DNA of 64,000 bases from Lachnospiraceae bacterium UBA7199 (GTDB taxonomy: Bacteria > Bacillota > Clostridia > Lachnospirales > Lachnospiraceae): the NCBI GenBank assembly GCA_002490775.1, contig DKUR01000019.1:42924-106923 (forward strand). The letters are read 5' to 3'. Position numbers and translations under genes: made by a program. Under the pieces are notes generated by a model. That model had not been told where the DNA came from, ran no database searches, and saw only the letters and a program-made list of their open reading frames with translations. Below are positions 1 through 8,559 of the stretch, one piece after another. Within the stretch, counting starts at the first letter, position 1; every line of letters starts with the position of its first letter.

Positions 1-1293
1 CACATAATCAGGATGCTCTCTATAAAGAACACTATCCTCGGAAATCATTTCCGGCTCAATCCATATGCCAAATTTCACTCCAAGTTCATTAACCCTATCA
101 GTCAGTTCTTTTAATGTGCAGCCCAGCTTTTTCTCATTTACCTGCCAGTCTCCTAAACTGCTGTTGTCATCTTCCCGGTTTCCAAACCATCCATCATCCA
201 TGACAACCATGTCAATTCCCAGCTCTGCCGCTTCCTTAGCCAAATTTAAAATTGTCTCCCCTGTAAAGTCAAAATAAGATGCTTCCCAGCTATTAATCAG
301 TAAAGGTCTTGTTTGATCCTTATATTTTCCCCTGCATAAATGCTCCCTGATACAATTATGATACTGCCTTGACAGCTTTCCAAACCCCTGATCAGAATAG
401 CTAAGAATCGTCTCCGGAATGATCAGTTCCTGCCCCTTCACAAGAGGATAATGAAACAGATCTCTGTGCATTCCCATTATAATCCTTGTTTGACCAAATT
501 GGTCATTTTCAGCCTCGCACATAAAATTTCCGCTATATACAAAAACCATTCCATAGCATTTCCCAGTATCTTCAGTGGCGTCCTTTCCCGCAAGGATCAC
601 TGCCGGATTATACTGGTGGCTGGAGGTTCCCCGCCGGCTGCCAATCACATAGCTTCCATGAAGAATCTGGTTTCTTTGAAAGTTTCTCTCCATAGCATGT
701 CTGCCATAAAAACTGATCAGATCATACTCTCCCGTTACAAAATCCAGACAGGCACTTGCCGCCTTCTCAACAATAATTCTGTCCTCTCCCTGATTAACGA
801 TTTTGGCACTTCTGGTAATAATATCTTCTTTTTCCAAAACCCCATAAAGAAGCCTCACTTCTACCCTGCTTACCGCATCCTGCAGCAAAATCTCCAGTGT
901 TTCCGCCTCTTCTTCCTTTGCATAAACTGCCGGAAGTCCCTTAAGTCCATATTTTCCTTTCCTGATCTCATGACTCAAATAACGCAGATCACAACTTTCA
1001 GAAGCATCCCCATTCTGGATAATCAAGGCACTGCTGCGGTAGTCCCCCGTTCCCATAACCGGAAATTCCTGAGGCAGTGTGTCCAAAGAATAGGTCCTGT
1101 CGCCTTCCGCATCATTAGGATTGCCTGAAAAACCTCTGTCATAGTAAGTCAGCAGGTAATCCATATCCCCCTTTGTCTTTCCTCCATAATATAAATGTAA
1201 AAGAAATCCAAAATCATCTACTTTCATCTGATAGGTGGTATGGGCTGTCTGTAATGTAAATAATCTCTTTTCTTTTTGAAACTGAATTGCCAT
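1..1293 (-). CDS. alpha-galactosidase, GH36 family (partial, C-terminus beyond window)
   Basis: Retaining alpha-galactosidase that releases galactose from raffinose- or melibiose-type sugars, acting in the cytosol because no signal peptide is present. The first 431 codons are in the window and the gene runs off the left edge. The start MAIQFQKEKRLF is followed by a long beta-sandwich N-terminal domain. The catalytic barrel then begins, with the family signatures LLINSWEASYFDF, VVMDDGWFG and KFGIWIEPEMI (the last near residue 415). The nucleophile aspartate motif would lie outside the window. It is the last visible gene of the operon with the two permeases and the binding protein, 95 bp after the permease stop. 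The GH36 assignment rests on these motifs; the exact substrate is inferred. Confidence 0.93.
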   Translation of the reverse strand, partial: MAIQFQKEKRLFTLQTAHTTYQMKVDDFGFLLHLYYGGKTKGDMDYLLTYYDRGFSGNPNDAEGDRTYSLDTLPQEFPVMGTGDYRSSALIIQNGDASESCDLRYLSHEIRKGKYGLKGLPAVYAKEEEAETLEILLQDAVSRVEVRLLYGVLEKEDIITRSAKIVNQGEDRIIVEKAASACLDFVTGEYDLISFYGRHAMERNFQRNQILHGSYVIGSRRGTSSHQYNPAVILAGKDATEDTGKCYGMVFVYSGNFMCEAENDQFGQTRIIMGMHRDLFHYPLVKGQELIIPETILSYSDQGFGKLSRQYHNCIREHLCRGKYKDQTRPLLINSWEASYFDFTGETILNLAKEAAELGIDMVVMDDGWFGNREDDNSSLGDWQVNEKKLGCTLKELTDRVNELGVKFGIWIEPEMISEDSVLYREHPDYV

Positions 1294-1388
1294 AATTAAA
1301 TACCGTTCCTTATTCACTTTCCCTTTTTAAATTTTTCACACACACTTATTTCCACATTAAGCCAATGAATCATGTCTATCCTGCACGC

Positions 1389-2222
1389 CTATTTCACAGC
1401 TCCATTTACAACACCATTTAAAATTTGTTTCTGGCAGATCACATAAAAGATCAAAATCGGTATTAACGATAGTAAATAAGAGGCAAATGCAAGATTGTAA
1501 TTTGTTCCAAACTGTGTCTGGAAATTTAGTTGTGCCAGCGGCAGTGTATTCTGGCCGGAGCCTGCCAGAATAACCAGAGGCGTCATTACATCGTTCCATA
1601 CTGCCAGCGCAGTAAGAACTGCAACGGTTGCGTGCATAGGCCGCATAATCGGAAAAATAATCTTCCAGTAAGTAGTCCAGGTAGACGCACCATCCACTTT
1701 TGCCGCCTCCTCAAGAGCCATTGGAATATTTACAAGGTATCCTGAATATAGCAGAATATTCATGGGCATGTAAAATACCACATATAAAATAATTACACCA
1801 AACCAGTTTGCCAGCCCTAACTCCGCCGTCTGCTTTGCTAAAGGCATCATTAAAATTGCAAAGGGAACAAACATACCACTGACAATAAAAAGATATACAA
1901 AGCTGTAAAACTTGCTGTCTGCCTTATTTCTTCCAAGTGCATACCCCATAATGGAGTGAATCCCTATGGATAAGCCTACCGCTGCCAGAGTGATCACTAA
2001 GCTGTTTCTCAATGAATTCCAAAAATCTGTTACCCGCATTGCTTCTCTGAAATTATCAAGGCTCCACACCTTGGGCAGGGATAAAATACCGCTGATGCTG
2101 TTGGTCATTTCTGTTGGCTGCTTAAATGCAATTACCAGCGTTAAATAAAGGGGAAAAACAATGGTAGAAAGGCCAAGAATCAAAAGGATCATTGCTGCGT
2201 GGTTGGTTTTCTTTGTTATCAT
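1389..2222 (-). CDS. carbohydrate ABC transporter permease (MalG/MsmG type)
   Basis: Inner-membrane permease of a CUT1 sugar ABC importer, 277 residues with about six membrane segments. The conserved cytoplasmic loop that docks the ATPase reads EEAAKVDGASTWTTYWKIIFP near residues 170-190, the usual EAA motif. The C-terminus ends GVVNGAVK, typical of MalG-like subunits. The start ATG overlaps the upstream permease stop by 4 bp (ATGA) and is preceded by AAGGAGG, so the two permeases are translationally coupled. No ATPase gene lies nearby; CUT1 systems of this type commonly use a shared MsmK-like ATPase encoded elsewhere. Given the alpha-galactosidase next to it, an alpha-galactoside substrate is inferred. 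Confidence 0.93.
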   Translation of the reverse strand: MITKKTNHAAMILLILGLSTIVFPLYLTLVIAFKQPTEMTNSISGILSLPKVWSLDNFREAMRVTDFWNSLRNSLVITLAAVGLSIGIHSIMGYALGRNKADSKFYSFVYLFIVSGMFVPFAILMMPLAKQTAELGLANWFGVIILYVVFYMPMNILLYSGYLVNIPMALEEAAKVDGASTWTTYWKIIFPIMRPMHATVAVLTALAVWNDVMTPLVILAGSGQNTLPLAQLNFQTQFGTNYNLAFASYLLSLIPILIFYVICQKQILNGVVNGAVK

Positions 2223-3085
2223 AACTGTTCCTCCTTTTTACCTGAAAACTTCATCTGTGCAACAGAAACACATACGATCACAATAAAGAATACTACTGCA
2301 TTGGCGCTTTGGAAGCCAAACTGTCCTCCTGACATACCATTGTTATAAATCAGGTAAGAAATAGATTCCGTACTCTGCGCAGGACCGCCTTTGGTCAGCG
2401 CCATAATTTGATCAAACACCATCAGAAAATTTTTCACGCAAAGCACCATATTAATGGAAAAGAAGGGTATAATCAGCGGGAATGTCAAATGCTTAAATTG
2501 TTTCCAGCCTGTGGCTCCATCCAGTCCCCCTGCCTCATACACATCCTCCGGCACTGTCTGGAGTCCTGAAATATAAATAATTGTATTCATTGCAATTGCC
2601 TGCCATGCGCAAACGATCATGATACCAAACCACGCAGAGCCCGGATCAGATAAAATGCTTGATTTTAAAGACTCAACTCCAATCATAGAAGCCAGGGCAG
2701 GAAGAATATAGGTAAAAAAGTAATTAAAAATGTAACCTACTACCAGTGCACCCAATATATTGGGTAGAAAATAAGCCCCCCTGAAAAAGCTTTTTGCACG
2801 TATTTTACTGTTTAATGCCAGCGCCAGAAGCAGGGCAGTCACATTTGTCACAATGGTTGACACGATTGCAAGCTTAAATGTAAACAAATAGGATTTCCCA
2901 ACGCGTGCATCTGAAAATAAATCGATATAGTTTCTAAATCCTACCCAGTCATAGCTGCCGAAACCTTTGAAATTGGTAAAGCTGTATATCACGCCTCGAA
3001 TCAGGGGAATCGTGTTAAAACAGACAAACAGAGCCAGTATGGGAACCGTAATCAACAAAAATGTTCTTTTTCTTTCATTTTTCAT
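2219..3085 (-). CDS. carbohydrate ABC transporter permease (MalF/MsmF type)
   Basis: Partner permease of the same CUT1 importer, 288 residues. It has a hydrophobic first segment (TFLLITVPILALFVCFNTIP), about six membrane spans and the EAA loop EAGGLDGATGWKQFKHLTFP near residues 180-200. The motif GGPAQSTESISYLIY near the C-terminus is typical of the MalF/UgpA class. It lies 21 bp downstream of the binding-protein gene and overlaps the next permease by 4 bp, so the order is binding protein, MalF type, MalG type, alpha-galactosidase. The ATG is preceded by GGAGAG. Confidence 0.93.
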   Translation of the reverse strand: MKNERKRTFLLITVPILALFVCFNTIPLIRGVIYSFTNFKGFGSYDWVGFRNYIDLFSDARVGKSYLFTFKLAIVSTIVTNVTALLLALALNSKIRAKSFFRGAYFLPNILGALVVGYIFNYFFTYILPALASMIGVESLKSSILSDPGSAWFGIMIVCAWQAIAMNTIIYISGLQTVPEDVYEAGGLDGATGWKQFKHLTFPLIIPFFSINMVLCVKNFLMVFDQIMALTKGGPAQSTESISYLIYNNGMSGGQFGFQSANAVVFFIVIVCVSVAQMKFSGKKEEQL

Positions 3086-3106
3086 GGCATTTTCTCTCCT
3101 TTACCC

Positions 3107-4390
3107 TCACACATTTTTATGCTCTTTTTCATACGCCTGTACCAGACGGATGATATCTCTGTTATACCGCTGCCAGTCCGTATCAAATTTCTTTAAGAAT
3201 GCATCCACATCCTGCTGAATCAGGAAGGTCTGAAGCTGGGCATCCACTGCCATCTCGGAAGGATAATAATGATCCTGATAATCCGTCATATTTCCCGCTT
3301 TGATAAACTCCAGCATTCCATCTAACATGGAAGAAAGCTGAAACTCACCTGTTTTGCAGGGAACTGCATTCTGTGCATCAATATATTTCTGTATGTTTTC
3401 ATCTGCCAGGAGGAAGTCCAAAACCTCATAGGCTGCCTCTTTGTTCTTACAGTCTGCTGTCACACAAAATCCAAGGTCAATTCCTGAATTCAGCGTCCGT
3501 TCTTCCTTATCATCACTTGCAGGCATAACAAAGGAATCAATCTTCATTTCTGGATTTACCGATAAAATCTGGGGCGTTGCATAGCTTCCAATTGGATACA
3601 TTGCCGACTCTCCCCTTGCAAAAGCAGTGCATGCGTCATTATATCCATAAGCAAATGGATCTGCCGGGCCATAAGGCAAAAGCTCTAAATACTTTTCCGA
3701 AAGCTCTCTGTATTCTTTTGTAAAATTGGTAGTTCCACTGTTCACCTGTTTGGCTGTATCTGATGGTGAAAGTTCTACCGCCATAGCATTCCAAGGTGCC
3801 AGACAGGTCCAGGTATCTTTAAATCCAAAATAGAAAGGTAAAATGCCCTCAGCTTTAATTTCCTCACATAATGCCTTCATCTCATCCCATGTTTCAGGAA
3901 TCTGCCAGCCATGTTCTTCAAACATGTCTCTGTTATAAAGAACGCCTGCTGCATTTGCTGCATAAGGCACAATGTAAGTCCCTTCGGTGGGAACCAGCTC
4001 TAACGACTCTGCAATGTCCAGATATCCCTGATTAATTCCTGCAAGCCCTTTATAATCAGAAACATCTGCAAGGATCTGGGCATCCACAAAATAAGAATAG
4101 TTAATGTCTCCGCCAATTCCTATCATATCCGGATAATCTTCTCTGATAAATCTTGTTCTGAGTATTGTCATTGCATCATTTGGCGAACTGATTTTTAAGC
4201 TGATCTTGTCATGTGTGGCATTAAACTCATCTTCCACCATTTCAAAATAAGCCGCCGCTTCCGGCTTATATTGCACAATTTCGATCTCAATCTTTTGATC
4301 ATTAGCCGCCTTGCCGCAGCCCTGAATGACAAATGCCGTCATTATGCAGCATAATGCTGCTCCCAGATACTTAATCCTCTTCCCTTTCAT
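3107..4390 (-). CDS. sugar ABC transporter substrate-binding lipoprotein
   Basis: Extracellular solute-binding protein (family 1) that would deliver the sugar to the two permeases, 427 residues from the chosen start. The N-terminus MKGKRIKYLGAALCC followed by the lipobox FVIQGC predicts a lipoprotein anchored through the cysteine near residue 26. The chosen ATG has a strong GGAGG site at a good distance. A longer frame begins at a GTG at 4468 that also has an AAGGAG site, but it would bury the signal peptide behind 26 charged residues, so I reject it. The body shows the usual two-lobe pattern, with GVLYNRDMFEEHGW and AMYPIGSYATPQI. It is the first gene of the operon, divergent from the AraC regulator. 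Confidence 0.92.
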   Translation of the reverse strand: MKGKRIKYLGAALCCIMTAFVIQGCGKAANDQKIEIEIVQYKPEAAAYFEMVEDEFNATHDKISLKISSPNDAMTILRTRFIREDYPDMIGIGGDINYSYFVDAQILADVSDYKGLAGINQGYLDIAESLELVPTEGTYIVPYAANAAGVLYNRDMFEEHGWQIPETWDEMKALCEEIKAEGILPFYFGFKDTWTCLAPWNAMAVELSPSDTAKQVNSGTTNFTKEYRELSEKYLELLPYGPADPFAYGYNDACTAFARGESAMYPIGSYATPQILSVNPEMKIDSFVMPASDDKEERTLNSGIDLGFCVTADCKNKEAAYEVLDFLLADENIQKYIDAQNAVPCKTGEFQLSSMLDGMLEFIKAGNMTDYQDHYYPSEMAVDAQLQTFLIQQDVDAFLKKFDTDWQRYNRDIIRLVQAYEKEHKNV

Positions 4391-4554
4391 CGTAATCCTC
4401 CATTCCTTCCATTTTCTTGCAAACCTTGAGCGCGCCACAAATTTGCCTGTGAAAAATTTATTTTTCACAATATTCTCTCCTTCTTTTTTTGATAATAAGA
4501 TTTTAACATACCATTATGCTATCAATAAATACCATGATTTTATATGTTTTATGC

Positions 4555-4610
4555 CAAAATGCTATTTACATACAATATATTTGAAGTCATCTAGCATTTT
4601 GATATATAAT
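4555..4610 (+). promoter_or_regulatory. AraC promoter with inverted-repeat operator in the divergent spacer
   Basis: A sigma-A type promoter for the AraC gene reads TTGAAG (4581-4586), 18 bp spacer, TATAAT (4605-4610). A perfect 10-bp inverted repeat flanks it: CAAAATGCTA at 4555-4564 and TAGCATTTTG at 4592-4601. A third, degenerate half-site (TTATGCTATC) lies near 4514. The spacer also serves the divergent sugar operon, so the repeat is a plausible AraC binding site controlling both units. Confidence 0.6.
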
Positions 4611-4639
4611 AAAAATAACATAACATTTTGAGGTGATTT

Positions 4640-5494
4640 ATGAGCGAAGTGATCTTCTCTGTTTTTCCAAGTGAAAATTTTGTCGATCTGGGATTATATC
4701 AGTTTGGCTGGGAACAGTGCGATCCTTCCCATTCCTTTGGGCCTGCTGCCCGAAACCACTATTTATTCCATCTATGTCTTTCCGGCACAGGCACTCTGAT
4801 TGCAGACAATGCAAAAGGAGAATCCATCACCTATCAGATCAAAAGCGGACAGGGCTTTATGCTTTTTCCTAATCAGATCTGTACCTATATCGCGGATCAT
4901 GAAATTCCCTGGGAATATGCATGGGTAGAATTTGACGGACTGCGGGCAAAGGAAACGGTTGAACTGGCAGGTTTAAACTTAGACCAGCCGGTCTATAAAG
5001 CACGCCACAAGGATATTGCAGAAGCCATGAAGGAAGAACTCCTTTACATTATCAATCACAAGGAGGAATCTCCCTTTCACCTGATTGGACATCTCTATTT
5101 GTTTATTGACGGATTCGTCCGTTCCTCCTCCTCTACACAAATCAGTAAAGGAAACAGTCTGCGCGACTTTTATATAAAGGAAGCCTTTTCTTTCATTGAA
5201 CAAAACTTTCAAAACAACATTTCTGTGGAAGACATTGCCGCCACATGTGGATTAAACCGCAGTTATTTTGGAAAAATTTTTCATGAAAATACAGGGAAAT
5301 CCCCTCAGGAATTTTTAATTTCCTACCGCATGACCAAAGCAGCAGAACTTTTAAAATTAACAGAACTATCTATTGCAGATATCGGAAATGCAGTGGGTTA
5401 CCCAAACCAACTACATTTTTCCAGAGCTTTTAAAAATGTTTATGGCAGCTCCCCCAGACAGTGGAGGAATGAAAATGGAAGGAGAAGTTTATGA
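4640..5494 (+). CDS. AraC family transcriptional regulator (MsmR/RafR-like)
   Basis: A 284-residue regulator with an N-terminal cupin sugar-sensing domain (about 15-150) and a C-terminal double helix-turn-helix (about 185-282). The second domain shows DIAATCGLNRSYFGKIFHEN and the AraC signature IADIGNAVGYPNQLHFSRAF followed by KNVYGSSPRQWR. It is transcribed divergently from the alpha-galactoside ABC operon and most likely activates it in response to the sugar. The ATG follows GAGGTGATTT. Its stop overlaps the ATG of the next gene by 4 bp, which ties that unknown protein to the same transcript. Confidence 0.92.
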   Translation: MSEVIFSVFPSENFVDLGLYQFGWEQCDPSHSFGPAARNHYLFHLCLSGTGTLIADNAKGESITYQIKSGQGFMLFPNQICTYIADHEIPWEYAWVEFDGLRAKETVELAGLNLDQPVYKARHKDIAEAMKEELLYIINHKEESPFHLIGHLYLFIDGFVRSSSSTQISKGNSLRDFYIKEAFSFIEQNFQNNISVEDIAATCGLNRSYFGKIFHENTGKSPQEFLISYRMTKAAELLKLTELSIADIGNAVGYPNQLHFSRAFKNVYGSSPRQWRNENGRRSL

Positions 5495-6159
5495 CAAAAT
5501 CAGCCAAATCCGTTTCCATCATTGGCGGTGCTGACGGTCCCACCAGCATATTTATTATAGGCCGCCAAAAAGAAAAAAATATTTTTAAGCGCATAAAATC
5601 TGCCTATATCAATAACAAATATGAGGCAAAAAGAGCACTGGCTGCAAAATCAATTGTTCCAAATCCTCATACCATAGAGGAAGTGATCTTATACATAAAG
5701 CAAAAATATAATGCTTTTGAAGCAGATGATTCCTATTTTTGTTATCAGGAACGAAAGCGGGGTATGAAAATGGCTCTGATTCAGCGGGAGCAGCCGGAAC
5801 TTTTAGGCGGTGAAAAACATTTTGATCCTCCTTTAGACCTTCAGGATATGGAGGAAGTGAATAAATGGCAGCATCAGCTTGATGACTGGATTCATGATTG
5901 TGAAAGAAAAACCGATCTGATTTCAAATGACGTTTTTCCTGTTGATTATCATTTATTTCTTATCAAAAAAGAAGAACAGGGCACTTTGGAAGTGGAAATT
6001 GAAACCCTCCGCCCACTTCTTAGCGTCTCCTGGGCAGGAGATAAAAAAGTGATGGAGCCAATTTCAAAAGATATTTACCTGTATTATGGGGTTTCCAAAA
6101 AGGATATGGAAGAAAAAACCGACAGATATCTTAGTCTTTTGACCTATTTGTGCTATTAA
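5491..6159 (+). CDS. unknown protein with N-terminal GGADGPT motif, coupled to AraC gene
   Basis: I do not recognise the full 222-residue protein. Residues 8-23 read SVSIIGGADGPTSIFI, which closely resembles the conserved segment of the beta subunit of sodium-translocating decarboxylases (OadB/GcdB). Nothing else here resembles that membrane protein: the rest is charged and soluble, with IKQKYNAFEADDSYFCYQER in the middle and a C-terminal stretch ending SLLTYLCY. The start ATG overlaps the AraC stop by 4 bp, so it is co-expressed with the sugar regulator. A decarboxylase function is not supported. The motif may simply be a conserved N-terminal tag of a small family that is misnamed by short similarity. 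Confidence 0.75.
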   Translation: MTKSAKSVSIIGGADGPTSIFIIGRQKEKNIFKRIKSAYINNKYEAKRALAAKSIVPNPHTIEEVILYIKQKYNAFEADDSYFCYQERKRGMKMALIQREQPELLGGEKHFDPPLDLQDMEEVNKWQHQLDDWIHDCERKTDLISNDVFPVDYHLFLIKKEEQGTLEVEIETLRPLLSVSWAGDKKVMEPISKDIYLYYGVSKKDMEEKTDRYLSLLTYLCY

Positions 6160-6162
6160 CGT

Positions 6163-6835
6163 TTATAAATTATTTTCTATATAAAGCTGCTCCCGATAAC
6201 CCTGATCAGAAAGCGCACATTCCAAATCAGCTTCTCTTCCGGCTGTTTTCAGCAGTTGAACTAACTGCAAAAGCTTGTTTTCTCCATCTTCAAATCCTTT
6301 TCTCATTCCTAATTCAAACCCATTTTGATAGGCATTTTCCCTTTCCATCTCCATATACTTTTCTTCATTAAATTCAAATATACACATTTCTACCGCCTCC
6401 GCCCGGTTTTTTGACAGAAAGTCTAACAACACTCCATGCTTAATGCAATAATCGATGGCTTTTTCAACTGCCTTCGGAAAAGACATGATCCTTGCAAACG
6501 TTCTGACCTGCGCCACATACCTTGCATATTCCCCCAGTAAATGACATGCTTCCATCAATTCTTTATTGTGTCCCCAGTTTATGTTATATACTGTTACAGT
6601 AAGCTCCAGTTCTGGCTGTGACTGTTTCTTTTCAAAAGCTTCTGACAGCTTCAACTGATGCCTTTCCGGCTGAAAATCTGTTCCATTATAAAAAACGACA
6701 AACCTTGGTACCATTTAAATCTGTATATGCTGTCTCATTTAGTGCATTATATAAACTTAACAAATTTTCTTTTTCCCTAAACAGCGTACGAAATATCGTA
6801 TCTTTGTAATTACGTTGTGCACGTGTTTCTGTCAT
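6163..6835 (-). pseudogene. Rpn/YhgA-like PD-(D/E)XK recombination-promoting nuclease, internally deleted and frameshifted
   Basis: The 5' part starts at an ATG at 6835 behind AGGAGGATAA and reads MTETRAQRNYKDTIFRTLF, the normal N-terminus of the Rpn family, for about 44 codons. It then shifts frame and stops in TTTTTATAA near 6690. The C-terminal part continues in another frame from about 6714 with VPRFVVFYNGTDFQPER and runs 183 codons to 6163, ending in a coiled, charged tail. Between the two the family normally has the nuclease core with its acidic and ExQ catalytic residues; that segment is missing. The gene therefore has both an internal deletion and a frameshift and should be inactive. 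Confidence 0.82.
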
Positions 6836-7329
6836 ATTTATCCTCCTGTTTGTAAATACCTTCCTATCCGGAAAGCATAATAGATTACAGAAGGACGCCC
6901 CAGATCCTCCTGCTTATATAAAAGATTAATTGGAATAAAAGCATGGATTTTCTGAAACTAAAAATATAGATTGTATCTTAGATGATATCTGACTTGCTTT
7001 AAAGAAAATATGCTTTTCATTATCATAGCATGTTTTGGTCGAAATTGTAAATATCTTTTTATTGTTTATTAATAATTTCTGTAACAGTTCAGACATGCGA
7101 AAATGATTGTGCAATATGACCGTGGGAGCTTGCTCACTAAGGGCAGATTGTATAATCATTTTCGCATGGCTGAACTGTTACTAATTTCTAATCTCACACT
7201 TATCCAATTCTAAACCTGCCGCAACCAGACATAACATTACCTCTGTTAAAATGTTAACTTTCCTTGGTAGACTTCCTACACGAAGTCACATATACTTATG
7301 TTAAAAATAGTTGCGAAGGTGGAATTTTT
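6836..7329. other. intergenic stretch without a convincing gene
   Basis: About 490 bp between the broken nuclease gene and the acyltransferase. Apart from the inverted-repeat element at 7081-7181 it holds only AT-rich DNA. A 77-codon minus-strand frame begins inside the right arm of that repeat and has no ribosome-binding site, so I do not call it. Confidence 0.6.
7081..7181. repeat. 101-bp palindromic repeat element with 31-bp inverted arms (copy 1)
   Basis: The left arm (7081-7111) begins GTAACAGTTCAGACATGCG, and the right arm (7151-7181) is its inverted copy with only about three mismatches. The 39-bp centre contains a small GGGAGC-TT-GCTCAC stem. The terminal sequence ACAGTTCAGCC, read inward, recurs at both ends of the element at 51470-51637. 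This suggests a dispersed MITE- or REP-like family. Confidence 0.7.
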
Positions 7330-8391
7330 ATGAGAAAATATTACTTGGACAATATCAGATGGATTACGATTATACTGGTAGTTATTTACCATGTCATCTA
7401 TATGTTTAATGGAATTGCTACCGCCGGAGTAATCGGCCCATTTTATGAAAAACAATATCAGGACGGCATCCAATATATTCTCTATCCCTGGTTTATGGTT
7501 CTGCTTTTCATCCTTGCCGGAATGTGCTCCCGCTATTATCTTGAAGTCCATACCATCAAGGATTTTGTGCGCTCAAGAACACGAAAACTGCTGGTTCCCT
7601 CCACCATTGGCCTTTTGGTAATTGGGTGGATACAGGGCTATATTAATATGACCATCAGCAATGCATTTGATGTAATGCCGGATACCATTCCCGGATTTGT
7701 CATGTACTTTATTATGGTATTATCTGGAACAGGTGTGCTATGGTTTATTCAGATGCTATGGCTTTTTTCCATGCTGCTGGCATTGATCAGAAAATATGAA
7801 AAAGGGAGATTATATGCACTTGGGGGAAAGGCAAATATCCTCACAATAGTACTCTTAGTGATTCCCGTTTATCTGTCAGGACTTATTTTAAATACTCCTG
7901 TTATTTGCGTTTACAGATTTGGCATTTATGGCTTTACTTTTTTTCTGGGATATTTTGTATTTGCCCATGAAAAAGTAACAGACCATATCAGTAGATTCTG
8001 TATTCCGCTCCTTGCCATGACAATTCTTCTTGCAATCCTTTATCTGTTAACCCATTACGGGGATAACTATGCGGTTATGCCTACTGTAAATTGTATTCCG
8101 GCAGTTGCTTATGGCTGGAGTGCCTGTCTGGCAATCATTGGCAGTATGAAAAAATGGGGCAACACAATGCCTGAATTTGCTGCTTTTTTGTCAAAGAGAA
8201 GCTTTGGACTGTATGTTTTCCACTACCTGCCATTGTCAGCGTCTGCTTACGCACTTTGTAATTTTACCAGCCTTGCGCCTCTTTTCATCTACCTGCTCAC
8301 CGCGCTTGCCGCATTTGCAGGCAGCCTGGTTCTGTACGAAATTATTTCACGCATTCCCATTCTTCGCTGGTGCCTTCTTGGCAGGCGGTAA
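7330..8391 (+). CDS. acyltransferase 3 family membrane protein
   Basis: Multispanning acyltransferase-3 protein of 353 residues and about ten membrane segments. Such proteins transfer acyl groups, often acetyl, onto cell-surface glycans or lipids. The N-terminus YYLDNIRWITIILVVIYHV contains the family's conserved R and H residues. The chosen ATG follows AAGGTGG at a good distance; a longer frame from 7264 lacks such a site. The acceptor cannot be told from the sequence. It stands alone between repeat-rich spacers and has no sugar-polymer genes beside it. Confidence 0.85.
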   Translation: MRKYYLDNIRWITIILVVIYHVIYMFNGIATAGVIGPFYEKQYQDGIQYILYPWFMVLLFILAGMCSRYYLEVHTIKDFVRSRTRKLLVPSTIGLLVIGWIQGYINMTISNAFDVMPDTIPGFVMYFIMVLSGTGVLWFIQMLWLFSMLLALIRKYEKGRLYALGGKANILTIVLLVIPVYLSGLILNTPVICVYRFGIYGFTFFLGYFVFAHEKVTDHISRFCIPLLAMTILLAILYLLTHYGDNYAVMPTVNCIPAVAYGWSACLAIIGSMKKWGNTMPEFAAFLSKRSFGLYVFHYLPLSASAYALCNFTSLAPLFIYLLTALAAFAGSLVLYEIISRIPILRWCLLGRR

Positions 8392-8422
8392 ATATGGGGT
8401 AAATAGAAGAAAGGTTGAATAA

Positions 8423-8542
8423 GGTTGAATAAATTCTCTGATGAGCAATTTATTCAACCAAGAATTTGTGCCGAAGCGCCACAAATTCCATGATGGCAGA
8501 GCAAAATCTGACATTTTGCTCGCCTCCTCAGCGTAAAACGCT
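8423..8542. repeat. cluster of four consecutive perfect stem-loops
   Basis: Four perfect inverted repeats follow each other: GGTTGAATAAATT/AATTTATTCAACC (8423-8459), GAATTTGTG/CACAAATTC (8462-8488), GAGCAAAAT/ATTTTGCTC (8499-8521) and AGCGT/ACGCT (8530-8542). They fill the whole spacer between the acyltransferase gene and the XRE-AbrB gene. The first could terminate transcription weakly, but it lacks a T-run. The cluster ends just before the next gene's ribosome site. Confidence 0.65.
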
Positions 8543-8559
8543 TCGGAATGGAGAAAAAA

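Noticed and set aside
65..1128. Plus-strand frames of 70 and 225 codons
   Set aside because: Both lie opposite the alpha-galactosidase gene, whose reading frame has clear family motifs.
4391..4468. Extended GTG start of the sugar-binding lipoprotein
   Set aside because: Has a ribosome site but would place 26 charged residues before the lipoprotein signal peptide; the ATG at 4390 has a better site.
5491..6159. Sodium-translocating decarboxylase beta subunit
   Set aside because: Only the short GGADGPT segment matches; there are no membrane spans and the length is about half of that family.
6926..7159. 77-codon minus-strand frame
   Set aside because: It begins inside the right arm of the inverted-repeat element, has no ribosome-binding site and no recognisable pattern.
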